Part shown: positions 6,291 to 14,455 of the stretch, one piece after another
How the letters are laid out: each line of letters begins with the position of its first letter
Numbering within the stretch: the first letter of the stretch is position 1
Assembly: GCA_012798455.1 (NCBI GenBank)
Contig: JAAZNC010000036.1
Location: 1 to 40,721, forward strand
Reading direction: 5' to 3'
Origin: Chloroflexota bacterium
GTDB lineage: Bacteria; Chloroflexota; Anaerolineae; Anaerolineales; Anaerolineaceae
Length of the DNA: 40,721 nt
Translations under genes and position numbers: made by a program
The notes under the pieces: generated by a model
The model's database searches: none
What the model was told of the DNA's origin: nothing
The model's input: the letters and a program-made list of their open reading frames with translations, nothing else

Positions 6291-8019
6291 GCCCACCCTC
6301 CTCATAGTCATGCAACCATGTAAGCATAGTTTTCCAGCGCAAACAATCATACGGAACGGGTATACCATTTTGGCGCATAGCATTGGCGATCATGACCTCA
6401 AGCGGAATCTCCAGATCCCACTCTTTCAATTTGAGTGCATTGAAAAGCTGCGCGATCCCACCATTAAACACCAAGTGCCTTTCACGCAGCACCAATACTT
6501 GATCTGTGATCTCCAGCAAGTCATGCATGCTATGTGTACTGAGAATAATGGTGATTCCGTCGCTTTTTAGCTGCTGCACGAAATGCGAAAGCTGCTGGTG
6601 TGCCTGTGGATCAAGACCGACAAAGGGTTCATCCAGCAATAAAATATGCGGCTGCACCACCAGATATGAGGCTAAAGCGACCCGCCTTTTTTGCCCTCCG
6701 CTTAAACTTTGCAAGGGGCGATCCACAAATTGTTCGAAATCCAGTCCAACCAGTTGCATGGCATGTTGCACCAGGGCCCGTAATTTCCCCTGATATCCCA
6801 ATGTGCGCGCTGCATAGGCAATCTCATCCCCCACATAACGTTCGAAAAACTGTGCTTCCGGATTTTGAAATACCAGCCCCACCTGGCGGCGCAGAGCACG
6901 CACATCCAGTGTGGGTTGGGTCAGATCAAAACCCGTCACCGCCACCCTGCCCTGCTGCGGGCGCAGCAAGCCATTCATATGCTGCAATACGGTTGATTTA
7001 CCGGAACCGGTATGCCCTACCAAACCAGTAGCCACGCCCTGAAAAATGGTGAATGAAACATCCTGTAATGCGGGTTGTGCCAGCGGAGTACCCTGCAGGT
7101 ACATATGGGATACATGTTGGAACATGATCACGCCATCATGAGTGAAGGATCTGGTTGCTGCTGGCAGAGAATTTTTCTGTTCACTGCCAGAACCAGCCAA
7201 ATCCGTCAAAAATACTTGCGGTGTTCTATAAAATGATTGCAAGTTCGCGAAATACGGCTGTAGGTCACGTGCGAATTGCAAAAGATGAGGAATATCCAAT
7301 CCCAGCGCTTGCAGTCTGGAGCGATCCTGGTATACAGATCGTGGCAAATCATCCATAACGAGCTGACCCTCTTGAAAAACCAGAATGCGCTCGGCAAGTA
7401 GTGTTTCATCCAGATCATGGGTGATATGCACAATGGTGTAGCCTTTATTATGCAAGTCTATGATCAGCGATAGGATTTCACGTCGTGAGCGCGGATCGAG
7501 CATGGCAGTGGTTTCATCAAAGATCAGGCACTCGGGATGCAATGCCAATACCCCTGCCAACGCTATGCGCTGTGTTTCCCCTGCAGATAGCAAATAAGTC
7601 TGGCGCTGGCGAAGATGAGTAGCCCCGCTCAGACGCAGCCCCTCCTCGACCCTGGCGCTGATTTCTGCACGTGGCAATGCAAGGTTTTCGGGACCGAAAG
7701 CAGTGTCTTCTTCTACCTGGGAAGCAACAATTTGATCATGGGGATTTTGAAATATCAACCCAACCTGACGGAAAATGTCGCGTGAAGATGCATGTATTCG
7801 GGTGTCAATTCCATTCACCAACACCCGCCCGGAATCTGGATGGATAAGCCCGTTCATTAATTTTGCAGCCGTAGTCTTCCCAGAACCATTAGCACCGATC
7901 ACGCTCACATATTCCCCCTTATTGATAGTGAAGGATATATCGTTCAAAGCGGGAATCTTTGCTCCGGCTGGCAATGAATAAGCAAAATTTACATGGTCAA
8001 ATATGATAAATTCAGACAT
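6277..8019 (-). CDS. fused double ATPase of an ECF transporter (EcfA1-EcfA2)
   Basis: A 580-residue cytoplasmic protein with two complete ABC ATPase domains. Domain 1 (about residues 1-250) has Walker A GANGSGKTT (42-50), a Q-loop in LIFQNPHDQIVA, signature LSAGETQR and Walker B ECLIFDETTAMLDP. Domain 2 (about 305-560) has Walker A GHTGSGKST, VFQNPEAQFFE, signature LSGGQKRR and Walker B ILLLDEPFVGLDP. The FQNP-type Q-loops are characteristic of EcfA/CbiO. In most bacteria EcfA1 and EcfA2 are separate genes; here they are joined by a linker. The first signature is LSAGE rather than LSGGQ, so the two halves are diverged and probably non-equivalent. It heads an operon with ecfT. Confidence 0.94.
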   Translation of the reverse strand: MSEFIIFDHVNFAYSLPAGAKIPALNDISFTINKGEYVSVIGANGSGKTTAAKLMNGLIHPDSGRVLVNGIDTRIHASSRDIFRQVGLIFQNPHDQIVASQVEEDTAFGPENLALPRAEISARVEEGLRLSGATHLRQRQTYLLSAGETQRIALAGVLALHPECLIFDETTAMLDPRSRREILSLIIDLHNKGYTIVHITHDLDETLLAERILVFQEGQLVMDDLPRSVYQDRSRLQALGLDIPHLLQFARDLQPYFANLQSFYRTPQVFLTDLAGSGSEQKNSLPAATRSFTHDGVIMFQHVSHMYLQGTPLAQPALQDVSFTIFQGVATGLVGHTGSGKSTVLQHMNGLLRPQQGRVAVTGFDLTQPTLDVRALRRQVGLVFQNPEAQFFERYVGDEIAYAARTLGYQGKLRALVQHAMQLVGLDFEQFVDRPLQSLSGGQKRRVALASYLVVQPHILLLDEPFVGLDPQAHQQLSHFVQQLKSDGITIILSTHSMHDLLEITDQVLVLRERHLVFNGGIAQLFNALKLKEWDLEIPLEVMIANAMRQNGIPVPYDCLRWKTMLTWLHDYEEGGHVIL

Positions 8020-8049
8020 GGATGAAATCTACTCATTCTAACATTGAAA

Positions 8050-8080
8050 AAAGGCATTGAAGATACACTTCAATGCCTTT
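8050..8080. terminator. terminator between the LysW-like gene and ecfA
   Basis: AAAGGCATTGAAG (8050-8062) pairs perfectly with CTTCAATGCCTTT (8068-8080) around a 5-nt loop. On the minus strand the right arm runs into a T-tract (CCTTTTTTC). It lies 28 nt past the LysW-like stop and 30 nt before the ATPase start, so it should separate the two transcripts. Confidence 0.8.
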
Positions 8081-8108
8081 TTCATTGAAAATAAATTAAC
8101 AGGATCAA

Positions 8109-8297
8109 TTATCTTTCGTCTTCTGATAACTCCTCATAATCATCAAAATCCATCATTGGATAATCCAACTCGATGGGATCCAACCACACCACTTCGAGTT
8201 CTGCACCGCAGGAATCACAAACCACTTGTTTGCCTACGCGCGGTTGTGAACCAACATTGACATCACTACCGCAATCCGGGCATACTGCCGTTTTCAT
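8109..8297 (-). CDS. LysW-like zinc-ribbon protein
   Basis: A 62-residue protein with two CxxC knuckles (CPDCG at residues 6-10 and CDSCG at 27-31) followed by AELEVVWLDPIELD, which closely follows the LysW/ArgW amino-group carrier scaffold. Genuine LysW ends in EDWGE, whose terminal glutamate carries the substrate; this protein instead ends in an acidic tail EELSEDER, so carrier function is doubtful. It may be a structural or regulatory zinc ribbon derived from that family. The ATG has AAAAGGAG 11 nt upstream. No lysine or arginine biosynthesis gene is adjacent. The zinc-ribbon identification is firm; the role is not. Confidence 0.85.
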   Translation of the reverse strand: MKTAVCPDCGSDVNVGSQPRVGKQVVCDSCGAELEVVWLDPIELDYPMMDFDDYEELSEDER

Positions 8298-8503
8298 CTT
8301 TTTATTATTCTCCTTTTTAGATGAACAATTATTTATCCATGTAAAGCACTGGATTTTATTGCGGGCAATATTACACCAGATTAATTGAAATGAGAAGATG
8401 GTAATTTACCCGAATTTATGCAATCTATTCATAGAAATCTGCGTATTTTTTATAAAACTATTACAATGGAAAGATATGGAAAATACGGCAAGGAACTCCC
8501 AAA

Positions 8504-9433
8504 ATGACAACTCGCATGATCAGTATTAGGAATCTAAACTCCAATATCGAAACACTTCACCTCGTTTTTCAAAAGACGAGCTCCGTGGACATTGAGAAGA
8601 ACAACTACGTCACGGGGAGTGAAAAAGAACAGCTCTTCCACAGAATCCAGACGCTCGAAATGCAGATCCGTCAAAAATGCCATCAGCACGATTGCTTTCC
8701 GGCTGATCTTTCAGACACTGCCTACCGTGCTTATCTCTGGCTGGCTTTTCTCAGCCAGAGGCAGCGTTTTGACCAGCATTCAGCCTTCATATATGCTTTT
8801 TTGGAACACTGGCGCGAACTGACCAATCGCTCTATCATACTCAAACTTTACAACAGTGCATTCGTTTTCCAATGCAAACCGGAAAAAAAGACCACACAGG
8901 TGGCAATTAGTGAAGGCTTTCTGCTCGCAAGTAGCAAAGATGTGCAAATGCTAGTTGACTGCAGCCTGCGCCCCACCCCAAAGAACCTGGTTCCGCTGCG
9001 TGCATTGAGCCGCGGGAATACTTATAAACATGTCATGGGGCAAATATGGAGACATACCCCCCAGTCCAACCTATCTACACAAGGTGAAATTTACGATCTG
9101 CAACGAATGTTTGATAAGATCAATGATGAATACTTTTCAGGGAACCTGGGGCAGCCGCGCCTGCGCTGGAGCGACAGGGAAGCAACCCGTCGATTGGGGT
9201 ATTACCATCCCGACAGTGATACTATCACCATCAGTTGTTTTCTTGACCAAAGAGATATACCAGCCTACGTGGTGGAATTTGTGCTCTACCATGAAATGCT
9301 GCATAAAAAATTGGGGTTAAAAGAAGTTAATTCATATCGTGTTGCACATACCGCACAATTCAAAAAATTGGAAAGGGAATTCTCTAAGGTGACCGCAGCA
9401 GAAACCTTCTTGAAACAGATTCAACAAAAATAG
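8504..9433 (+). CDS. SprT-like zinc metalloprotease domain protein
   Basis: A 309-residue protein whose C-terminal half matches SprT-like metallopeptidases: LQRMFDKINDEYFSGNL (the usual start of the domain), RRLGYYHPDSDTITIS, and the zinc-site helix VLYHEMLHKK with HExxH at about residue 263, followed by His-containing HTAQFKKLEREF, which could supply the third ligand. The first about 190 residues are not recognised and contain several aromatic- and Gln-rich helices. There is no signal peptide, so it is probably cytosolic. In other organisms SprT-like domains act in DNA-protein crosslink repair (Spartan) or are uncharacterised. The ATG follows AAGGA. Confidence 0.82.
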   Translation: MTTRMISIRNLNSNIETLHLVFQKTSSVDIEKNNYVTGSEKEQLFHRIQTLEMQIRQKCHQHDCFPADLSDTAYRAYLWLAFLSQRQRFDQHSAFIYAFLEHWRELTNRSIILKLYNSAFVFQCKPEKKTTQVAISEGFLLASSKDVQMLVDCSLRPTPKNLVPLRALSRGNTYKHVMGQIWRHTPQSNLSTQGEIYDLQRMFDKINDEYFSGNLGQPRLRWSDREATRRLGYYHPDSDTITISCFLDQRDIPAYVVEFVLYHEMLHKKLGLKEVNSYRVAHTAQFKKLEREFSKVTAAETFLKQIQQK

Positions 9434-9529
9434 AAAATATATAAGAATTATCAAAAACGGGTGGGTTTATTGGATAATATAGAGGATATCAGAATTTTTT
9501 AGAAAAGATTATCTTACAAAGGTGTTGCT

Positions 9530-10864
9530 ATGCGAGTAAACTATCGGTTACAACAAGCCCTGTGGATTGCATTATTCATCTTGCTGGTTTTCACACCCAT
9601 CGCAGTTTTGATCATTGGGTTTACACCATCAACCTACCTTTATCCTCTTTATGATGCCTCCTTGGCATTTGGTTTCATCGGATTGGCACTGATGGCAGTT
9701 CAATTTATTCTCACGGCACGCATTAAATGGATCAAAGAACCCTTCGGCAGTGACCTTATCTATCATTTCCATCGACAGATATCCATCGCAGCTTTTTTTC
9801 TGGTGCTGGCACATCCCATACTATTATTTATCGCTGACAGCCGCTATCTGAACTACCTCAATATTTTCACTGCTCCTATCAGCATTAAACTCGGGGAAAT
9901 CGCTATATTCCTCCTGATATTGACCGTCATTTCTGCCGAATATCGCAAGAAACTGAAGATCCATTATGATTTCTGGAAATTCTGGCACGGCATCCTAGCT
10001 ACAACAGTCGTCGGCGCAGCGCTGATCCATATCTTCCTAACCGGAACCTATCTTTACTACCAACCATTAAGGATCTTATGGCTGGTTTATTCTGCCATTT
10101 TCATTGTGGTACTGTTATATACCCGCTTTATTTATCCCCTACTATTAATTCATAATAAATACACAATTACCTCCATCCATGAGGAACGCGGGCAAAGCTG
10201 GACCATTAAGCTTCAATCCACCCGCAATAAAATACTGTATTTCAAGCCCGGTCAATTCGCCTGGATCACCACCTGGAAGACTCCTTTCTTTGATTCTGAG
10301 CACCCCTTCTCTATTTCATCCAGTTCGGAAAAACCACAGGAGATATCTTTCACCATCAAAGATCTTGGCAAGTTCACCAATACAGTCAAATCTATGCAGA
10401 TCGGGCAAGCAGTTTACGTAGATGGACCGCACGGTGCTTTCAGCATAGACCGTTACCCATATGCCGAACATCTGGTTTACATTGCAGGTGGAATCGGCAT
10501 CACTCCCATTATGAGCATGCTGCGCAGCATGGCTGACCGGGGAGACCAGCGCCCTGCCAGACTCTTCTATAATAACCGCGATTGGGATTCCATCACCTTC
10601 CGGGAAGAGATCGAAACAATCAAGCAGTTGCTTGATTTGGAAGTCATCTACACTCTGGAAAAACCACCTCAAAAGTGGGCCGGCGAAACAGGTTTTATGA
10701 CTCAGGAGATCTTGCACAACCATCTTGGAAACGCATGGGCACAAAAAGGGACCGAGGTCTTTATGTGTGGCCCGCAGGTGATGATGAATATTGTAAAAAA
10801 GCAGCTGCGAGCAGAAGGCTTTTTGGAAGCCCAGATCCATTATGAACTATTCAACCTCATATAG
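9530..10864 (+). CDS. ferric-reductase-like transmembrane flavoprotein
   Basis: A 444-residue membrane oxidoreductase. The N-terminal half has about six transmembrane segments with His residues placed for haem ligation (YHFHRQISIAAFFLVLAHP and FWKFWHGILATTVVGAALIHIF), as in the ferric reductase-like domain. The C-terminal half is a ferredoxin-reductase-type module: FAD site HPFSISSS, NAD(P) site YIAGGIGITPIMSML, and C-terminal MCGPQVMM. It would pass electrons from cytosolic NAD(P)H across the membrane, reducing Fe(III) or another acceptor. It converges on feoAB, and together they make sense as reduction then import of ferrous iron. The ATG follows AAAGGTG. Confidence 0.9.
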   Translation: MRVNYRLQQALWIALFILLVFTPIAVLIIGFTPSTYLYPLYDASLAFGFIGLALMAVQFILTARIKWIKEPFGSDLIYHFHRQISIAAFFLVLAHPILLFIADSRYLNYLNIFTAPISIKLGEIAIFLLILTVISAEYRKKLKIHYDFWKFWHGILATTVVGAALIHIFLTGTYLYYQPLRILWLVYSAIFIVVLLYTRFIYPLLLIHNKYTITSIHEERGQSWTIKLQSTRNKILYFKPGQFAWITTWKTPFFDSEHPFSISSSSEKPQEISFTIKDLGKFTNTVKSMQIGQAVYVDGPHGAFSIDRYPYAEHLVYIAGGIGITPIMSMLRSMADRGDQRPARLFYNNRDWDSITFREEIETIKQLLDLEVIYTLEKPPQKWAGETGFMTQEILHNHLGNAWAQKGTEVFMCGPQVMMNIVKKQLRAEGFLEAQIHYELFNLI

Positions 10865-10877
10865 AAAAGCAGGAGAA

Positions 10878-10973
10878 ATGCGATTTATTTTAGCGAAACG
10901 ATTGGTTTATATCATCACCATCCTGGCTGTGCTATCTGCCCTACTATTTGCTTTCCGCAGCATGTTGCTCTAA
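10878..10973 (+). CDS. 31-residue single-span membrane peptide, permease N-terminus-like
   Basis: Short ORF with a good ribosome site (AGGAG 3 nt before the ATG), 13 nt after the ferric-reductase-like gene. The product, starting MRFILAKRLVYIITILAV and ending FRSMLL, is one hydrophobic helix with a basic N-terminus. It strongly resembles the first segment of DppB/OppB-type peptide permeases, which typically continue with a PGDP motif; here a stop follows at once. It is therefore either a remnant of a lost permease gene or a genuine small membrane protein linked to the reductase. Its 3' end overlaps the convergent feoB stop by 4 nt. Confidence 0.5.
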   Translation: MRFILAKRLVYIITILAVLSALLFAFRSMLL

Positions 10974-12883
10974 TCCAGAATCGGCAACATCACGATCCGC
11001 GCCAATAGAGCTACCACAACTGCTACCAGTAAGGTAATGGCAGTGATAGTTAACATGGATTTCATACCCAATTCTTTACGAATGGCAAGCAGCGTTGCCA
11101 GACATGGAATATAGAAAACCACAAAGAGAGTATAGCTGAGCATCTGGATCTTGGTCAGCACCTGGTCAAAATTCATACTGCCCAGTGCTTGCCCCAACAT
11201 CACCAAGGATAATTCTTTACGCAAAATACCGAAGATCAGCGGTGTTCCCACCTGAGAGGGCAATCCTATCAACCAGGTAATCGGTCTGAAAATCACATCC
11301 GTGATTTGTGAAAGCTGATAATAGTTCATAACAGCCAGAATCACACTGCCCACGATCAAAAGCGGCCAAGCTTCTACGATAAACTCGCGAATGCGTAGCC
11401 AAGCTTTTGAAGTGACCGTGCGCAAGGTTGGAAAACGATAGACTGGCATTTCCAGGATCAGCCCTGGGGAATCCTCCGGTAGAAAATGCGAAATGATACG
11501 TCCAGTGAGAGCAATGACCACAATATTAAGAAAATAGATGCCCACCCCATAAACGGGACCCAAATAAAATGCTGCCAACCCAAAGATAACCGCCATGCGT
11601 GCCGAGCAGGGCACCATGCTGGAAAGCAGGGCGGAGAGAAAACGATCGCGTTTATCTTCCATAATGCGAGTGGACATAATGGAAGAAACATTACAACCGT
11701 AGCCTAGAATGAAAGGGACCACTGCTTTGCCATGCAATCCCATGCGGTGCATGAGGGAGTCCATCAGGAAAGCAATGCGCGGTAGGTAACCCACATCTTC
11801 CAGGAAACCCAGCCCGATCAAAAAGGGAGTCAAATAGGGCATGACGATCGCCAACCCACCGGTAAAACCCTGTAGGGCACCGGATAAAATTTGTGCCAGT
11901 AGCCCTTGATCATTGAAAGTTTGCAGTAGCTTATTATTCAACGTATCCGCTAGTTGGATAAGCGGTTTTTCGATCAATCCTCCAATTCCATTCACAACCC
12001 AAAAGAACAGGAATAAAACTGCCACCAGGAAGATATAACCGAAAACGGGATGCAGTAAATAATCATCCAGCCTGTCACGTAGGGTGAAGCGTTTGGTGGC
12101 TTTCACCAACACCTGATCGCAGATCGAAATTGCCAGGTCATGGCGTTCTTTGCTCACCAGCCAGATGGCTTGTCTGCTGGTGATATGGCACAATTTATCC
12201 ACGGCGCTTTGCACTTCGCTCTCGATCCCCTGCACTTTGCGCCCGACCTGTTCAGTCAGGGGTGGATCACCTTCCAACAATTTCAGAGCCAGTGCCTGGC
12301 TGCCAATAGGCAGATCGACGCTCTTCACCAACGTGGCAATACGGGAAATTTGCTGTTCCAATTCCTCTGAATAGCGTTGGCGTTGGGCATTTTTATGTTC
12401 CTTACCAGCTTGCCAAGCAGTTGCAAACACATTACGCACTCCCTGCCCTTTAGTAGCGATGATCGGAAGCACCGGGATATGGAGAATATCCTGGAGTTTT
12501 TCACCATCGATATGAATACCCTGACGGGCTGCCTCATCCATCATATTTACCGCCAATATCAACGGACGGTTCAGTTCGAGCAGTTCTAACGTTAATGCAA
12601 TGCCCTGTGCCAGGTGTGTGGCATCCACCACATTGATGATGGCATCCACTTCGTTGCTGACCAGATAATCCAACACTACCCGCTCCGCCGGATTGGTCCC
12701 CAACAAAGAATACGTGCCGGGGAGATCGACCAATTCCACTATATTTCCCAATACACGCACTTTGGTTTCGGTAAATGTGACGGTGGTGCCTGAAAAATTT
12801 CCGGTGGCAGCTTTATAGCCTGCCACCTGGTTGAACAAAGTGCTTTTCCCACAGTTGGGTTGCCCCACCAATGCGAAACGCAT
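10970..12883 (-). CDS. feoB: ferrous iron transport protein B
   Basis: A 637-residue Fe(II) transporter. The N-terminal G domain has G1 GQPNCGKST (residues 7-15), G3 DLPGTYSL and G4 NMMD; a helical GDI-like region follows, then a membrane domain with two gate motifs. Conserved FeoB stretches include YLPRIAFLMDSLMHRMGLHGKAVVPFI, GYGCNVSSIMSTRIMEDKRDR and SSMVPCSARM, with the Cys residues thought to line the pore. It overlaps the feoA stop by one base (TGATG), so the two are translationally coupled. At 637 residues it is somewhat shorter than many FeoB proteins, but all core motifs are present. It is probably iron-repressed through the dyad upstream of feoA. Confidence 0.96.
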   Translation of the reverse strand: MRFALVGQPNCGKSTLFNQVAGYKAATGNFSGTTVTFTETKVRVLGNIVELVDLPGTYSLLGTNPAERVVLDYLVSNEVDAIINVVDATHLAQGIALTLELLELNRPLILAVNMMDEAARQGIHIDGEKLQDILHIPVLPIIATKGQGVRNVFATAWQAGKEHKNAQRQRYSEELEQQISRIATLVKSVDLPIGSQALALKLLEGDPPLTEQVGRKVQGIESEVQSAVDKLCHITSRQAIWLVSKERHDLAISICDQVLVKATKRFTLRDRLDDYLLHPVFGYIFLVAVLFLFFWVVNGIGGLIEKPLIQLADTLNNKLLQTFNDQGLLAQILSGALQGFTGGLAIVMPYLTPFLIGLGFLEDVGYLPRIAFLMDSLMHRMGLHGKAVVPFILGYGCNVSSIMSTRIMEDKRDRFLSALLSSMVPCSARMAVIFGLAAFYLGPVYGVGIYFLNIVVIALTGRIISHFLPEDSPGLILEMPVYRFPTLRTVTSKAWLRIREFIVEAWPLLIVGSVILAVMNYYQLSQITDVIFRPITWLIGLPSQVGTPLIFGILRKELSLVMLGQALGSMNFDQVLTKIQMLSYTLFVVFYIPCLATLLAIRKELGMKSMLTITAITLLVAVVVALLARIVMLPILD

Positions 12884-13107
12884 CAGAGCTCCTCCACCAG
12901 GATATGACGGGCAATATTTCTACCAATTACGATCTCTCTACCATCTACTTCAACCAGAAGTGGTCCATGAAAAGGAGCCATACGAATAATACGCGCATTG
13001 TTACCGGGCAAAAAACCGAGCTGCATGAAATGACGCTGCATCCCCCACCCTCCTTGAAAACCAATAATCCGCACCCAGGTACCGTTATTTACTTGTAGAA
13101 AATTCAT
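12883..13107 (-). CDS. feoA: ferrous iron transport protein A (SH3-like)
   Basis: A 74-residue cytosolic partner of FeoB with the small SH3-like FeoA fold: VRIIGFQGGWGMQRHFMQLGFLPGNNARIIRMAPFHGPLLVEVDG and a C-terminal REIVIGRNIARHILVEEL. The conserved LGFLPG turn is clear. No Shine-Dalgarno precedes the ATG at 13107, and the -10 box ends only 6 nt upstream, so the mRNA is probably leaderless. It is the first gene of the feoAB operon. Confidence 0.93.
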   Translation of the reverse strand: MNFLQVNNGTWVRIIGFQGGWGMQRHFMQLGFLPGNNARIIRMAPFHGPLLVEVDGREIVIGRNIARHILVEEL

Positions 13108-13111
13108 TCGG

Positions 13112-13142
13112 TTAGTATATACTAATTGGAATTAAGCGTCAA
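13112..13142 (-). promoter_or_regulatory. feoAB promoter with palindrome over the -10 box
   Basis: On the minus strand TTGACG (13142-13137), a 17-bp spacer and TATACT (13119-13114) make a near-consensus promoter. The -10 lies inside the perfect 14-bp palindrome TTAGTATATACTAA (13112-13125). Its TTAG...CTAA outline recalls DtxR/IdeR-type metalloregulator sites, which is an inference. Only 6 nt separate the -10 box and the feoA ATG. Confidence 0.7.
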
Positions 13143-13312
13143 TGAAAAATGGTTGAAATAGAGTAAAGAGCATGCTTTCAGCAGATTCCTTATGAAGTAC
13201 GTCCCGTTTTAATTGAATAAAATAAGGCATCCTCATCGCTCAGAAAATGACAGGGGCAATTTGATATAATTTTTTTATATTTCCTGACCACCAAGAGGGA
13301 TAAAATCAAAAC

Positions 13313-14401
13313 ATGGTTAATATCGCTGACTTCAGCTCAGACGGTAAAAGCGATTCTCTAAAAGAATGTATCGCTAAAAACCCCATCCTGTGGGATGAGT
13401 TGGAAAAACATCCATCGAAATTCAGGGTGCTGACAGGTGAACGGACTACTGGCGCACTCCACATTGGTCATTATTTTGGGTCATTAAAGAGTAGAGTGAT
13501 CCTCCAGAGTTGGGGAGTCGACATGTTTTTGGTTTTGGCAGATTATCAGGCCATTACGGATAGAAATTCAACAGAAAAATTGAAAGAAAGTATTTTTGAT
13601 ATTATCCTGGATTATTTAGCCGTTGGAATACAACCGGAAAAAACGACCATTTTTTGTCACAGTATGATCCCTTCTCTCAATCAGCTCATGCTGCCCTTCC
13701 TCAGTGTGGTCAGCATGGCAGAATTACAACGAAATCCCACTGTAAAAGAAGAGATAGCTCTCTCAGGAACAAAATCAGTAAGCGGTTTAATGATGACCTA
13801 CCCGGTTCACCAAGCTGCCGATATTCTATTTTGTAAGGGAAATATCGTGCCGGGAGGAAAAGACCAACTACCTCACATTGAAAACACCCGGCAGATAGCG
13901 CGGCGGATAAACAATTTGTACTTTCATGGGGAGAGTTTCTTCCCCGAACCAGAGCTATTGTTAAGTGCTCCATTATTACTGGGAATTGACGGCAGAAAAA
14001 TGGGTAAAAGCTTGCACAATGCCATCTATCTAAAAATGCCAGAAGATGAAACCGCCCAATTAATCAAAAAAGCCAAAACCGATGCGGATGTTCATATAAC
14101 CTATGATCCCATCAATCGCCCCGAAATTGCCAATTTATTGCGATTGTATTCCTTATGCAGTGGTGATGCTCCTGAAATAATCGCGGATCAAATTGGCAGT
14201 AAAGGTGCTTCAGCCTTAAAGAAAGAACTCACCACAGCGGTCAATGAATATTTTCGCCCTATCAGAGAGCGTCGAACCCAATATCAAAAAGACAAAGCGT
14301 TTATTTGGAGCATTTTGAAAGAAGGTAATGTAAAAGCCAATGAGATCGCTGATAAGACTCTCAACAAATTGAGGAAAGCGATGCACATGCAATACTATTA
14401 A
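13313..14401 (+). CDS. trpS: tryptophan--tRNA ligase
   Basis: A 362-residue class I aminoacyl-tRNA synthetase that charges tRNA(Trp). The HIGH-type motif is GALHIGHYFGS (about residue 50), and the KMSKS loop is GRKMGKSLHN (about residue 228). LADYQAIT, SMAELQRNPTVKEE and GGKDQLPHIENTRQIAR are typical of TrpRS and contact ATP, tryptophan or the dimer partner. The N-terminus carries about 40 extra residues before the Rossmann fold. The ATG has an AGAGGG site some distance upstream. No T-box leader was recognised in the preceding 200 nt. Whether it is the only TrpRS of the genome cannot be seen here. Confidence 0.93.
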   Translation: MVNIADFSSDGKSDSLKECIAKNPILWDELEKHPSKFRVLTGERTTGALHIGHYFGSLKSRVILQSWGVDMFLVLADYQAITDRNSTEKLKESIFDIILDYLAVGIQPEKTTIFCHSMIPSLNQLMLPFLSVVSMAELQRNPTVKEEIALSGTKSVSGLMMTYPVHQAADILFCKGNIVPGGKDQLPHIENTRQIARRINNLYFHGESFFPEPELLLSAPLLLGIDGRKMGKSLHNAIYLKMPEDETAQLIKKAKTDADVHITYDPINRPEIANLLRLYSLCSGDAPEIIADQIGSKGASALKKELTTAVNEYFRPIRERRTQYQKDKAFIWSILKEGNVKANEIADKTLNKLRKAMHMQYY

Positions 14402-14455
14402 CCATCAATGGAAAAATACCGGCATTCGCTTTCGCGCTGAAAAATTATATGTGTG

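Noticed and set aside
6506..7433. ORFs opposite or out of frame with the double ATPase
   Set aside because: Both ABC domains are complete in the main frame; these have no recognisable domain and poor starts.
8466..8507. 13-codon ORF (MERYGKYGKELPK) overlapping the SprT-like start by ATGA
   Set aside because: It has no ribosome site and lies between a weak -10-like word and the gene; probably fortuitous despite the neat overlap.
13108..13312. T-box leader before trpS
   Set aside because: No T-box core sequence or terminator was seen in the 200 nt upstream.
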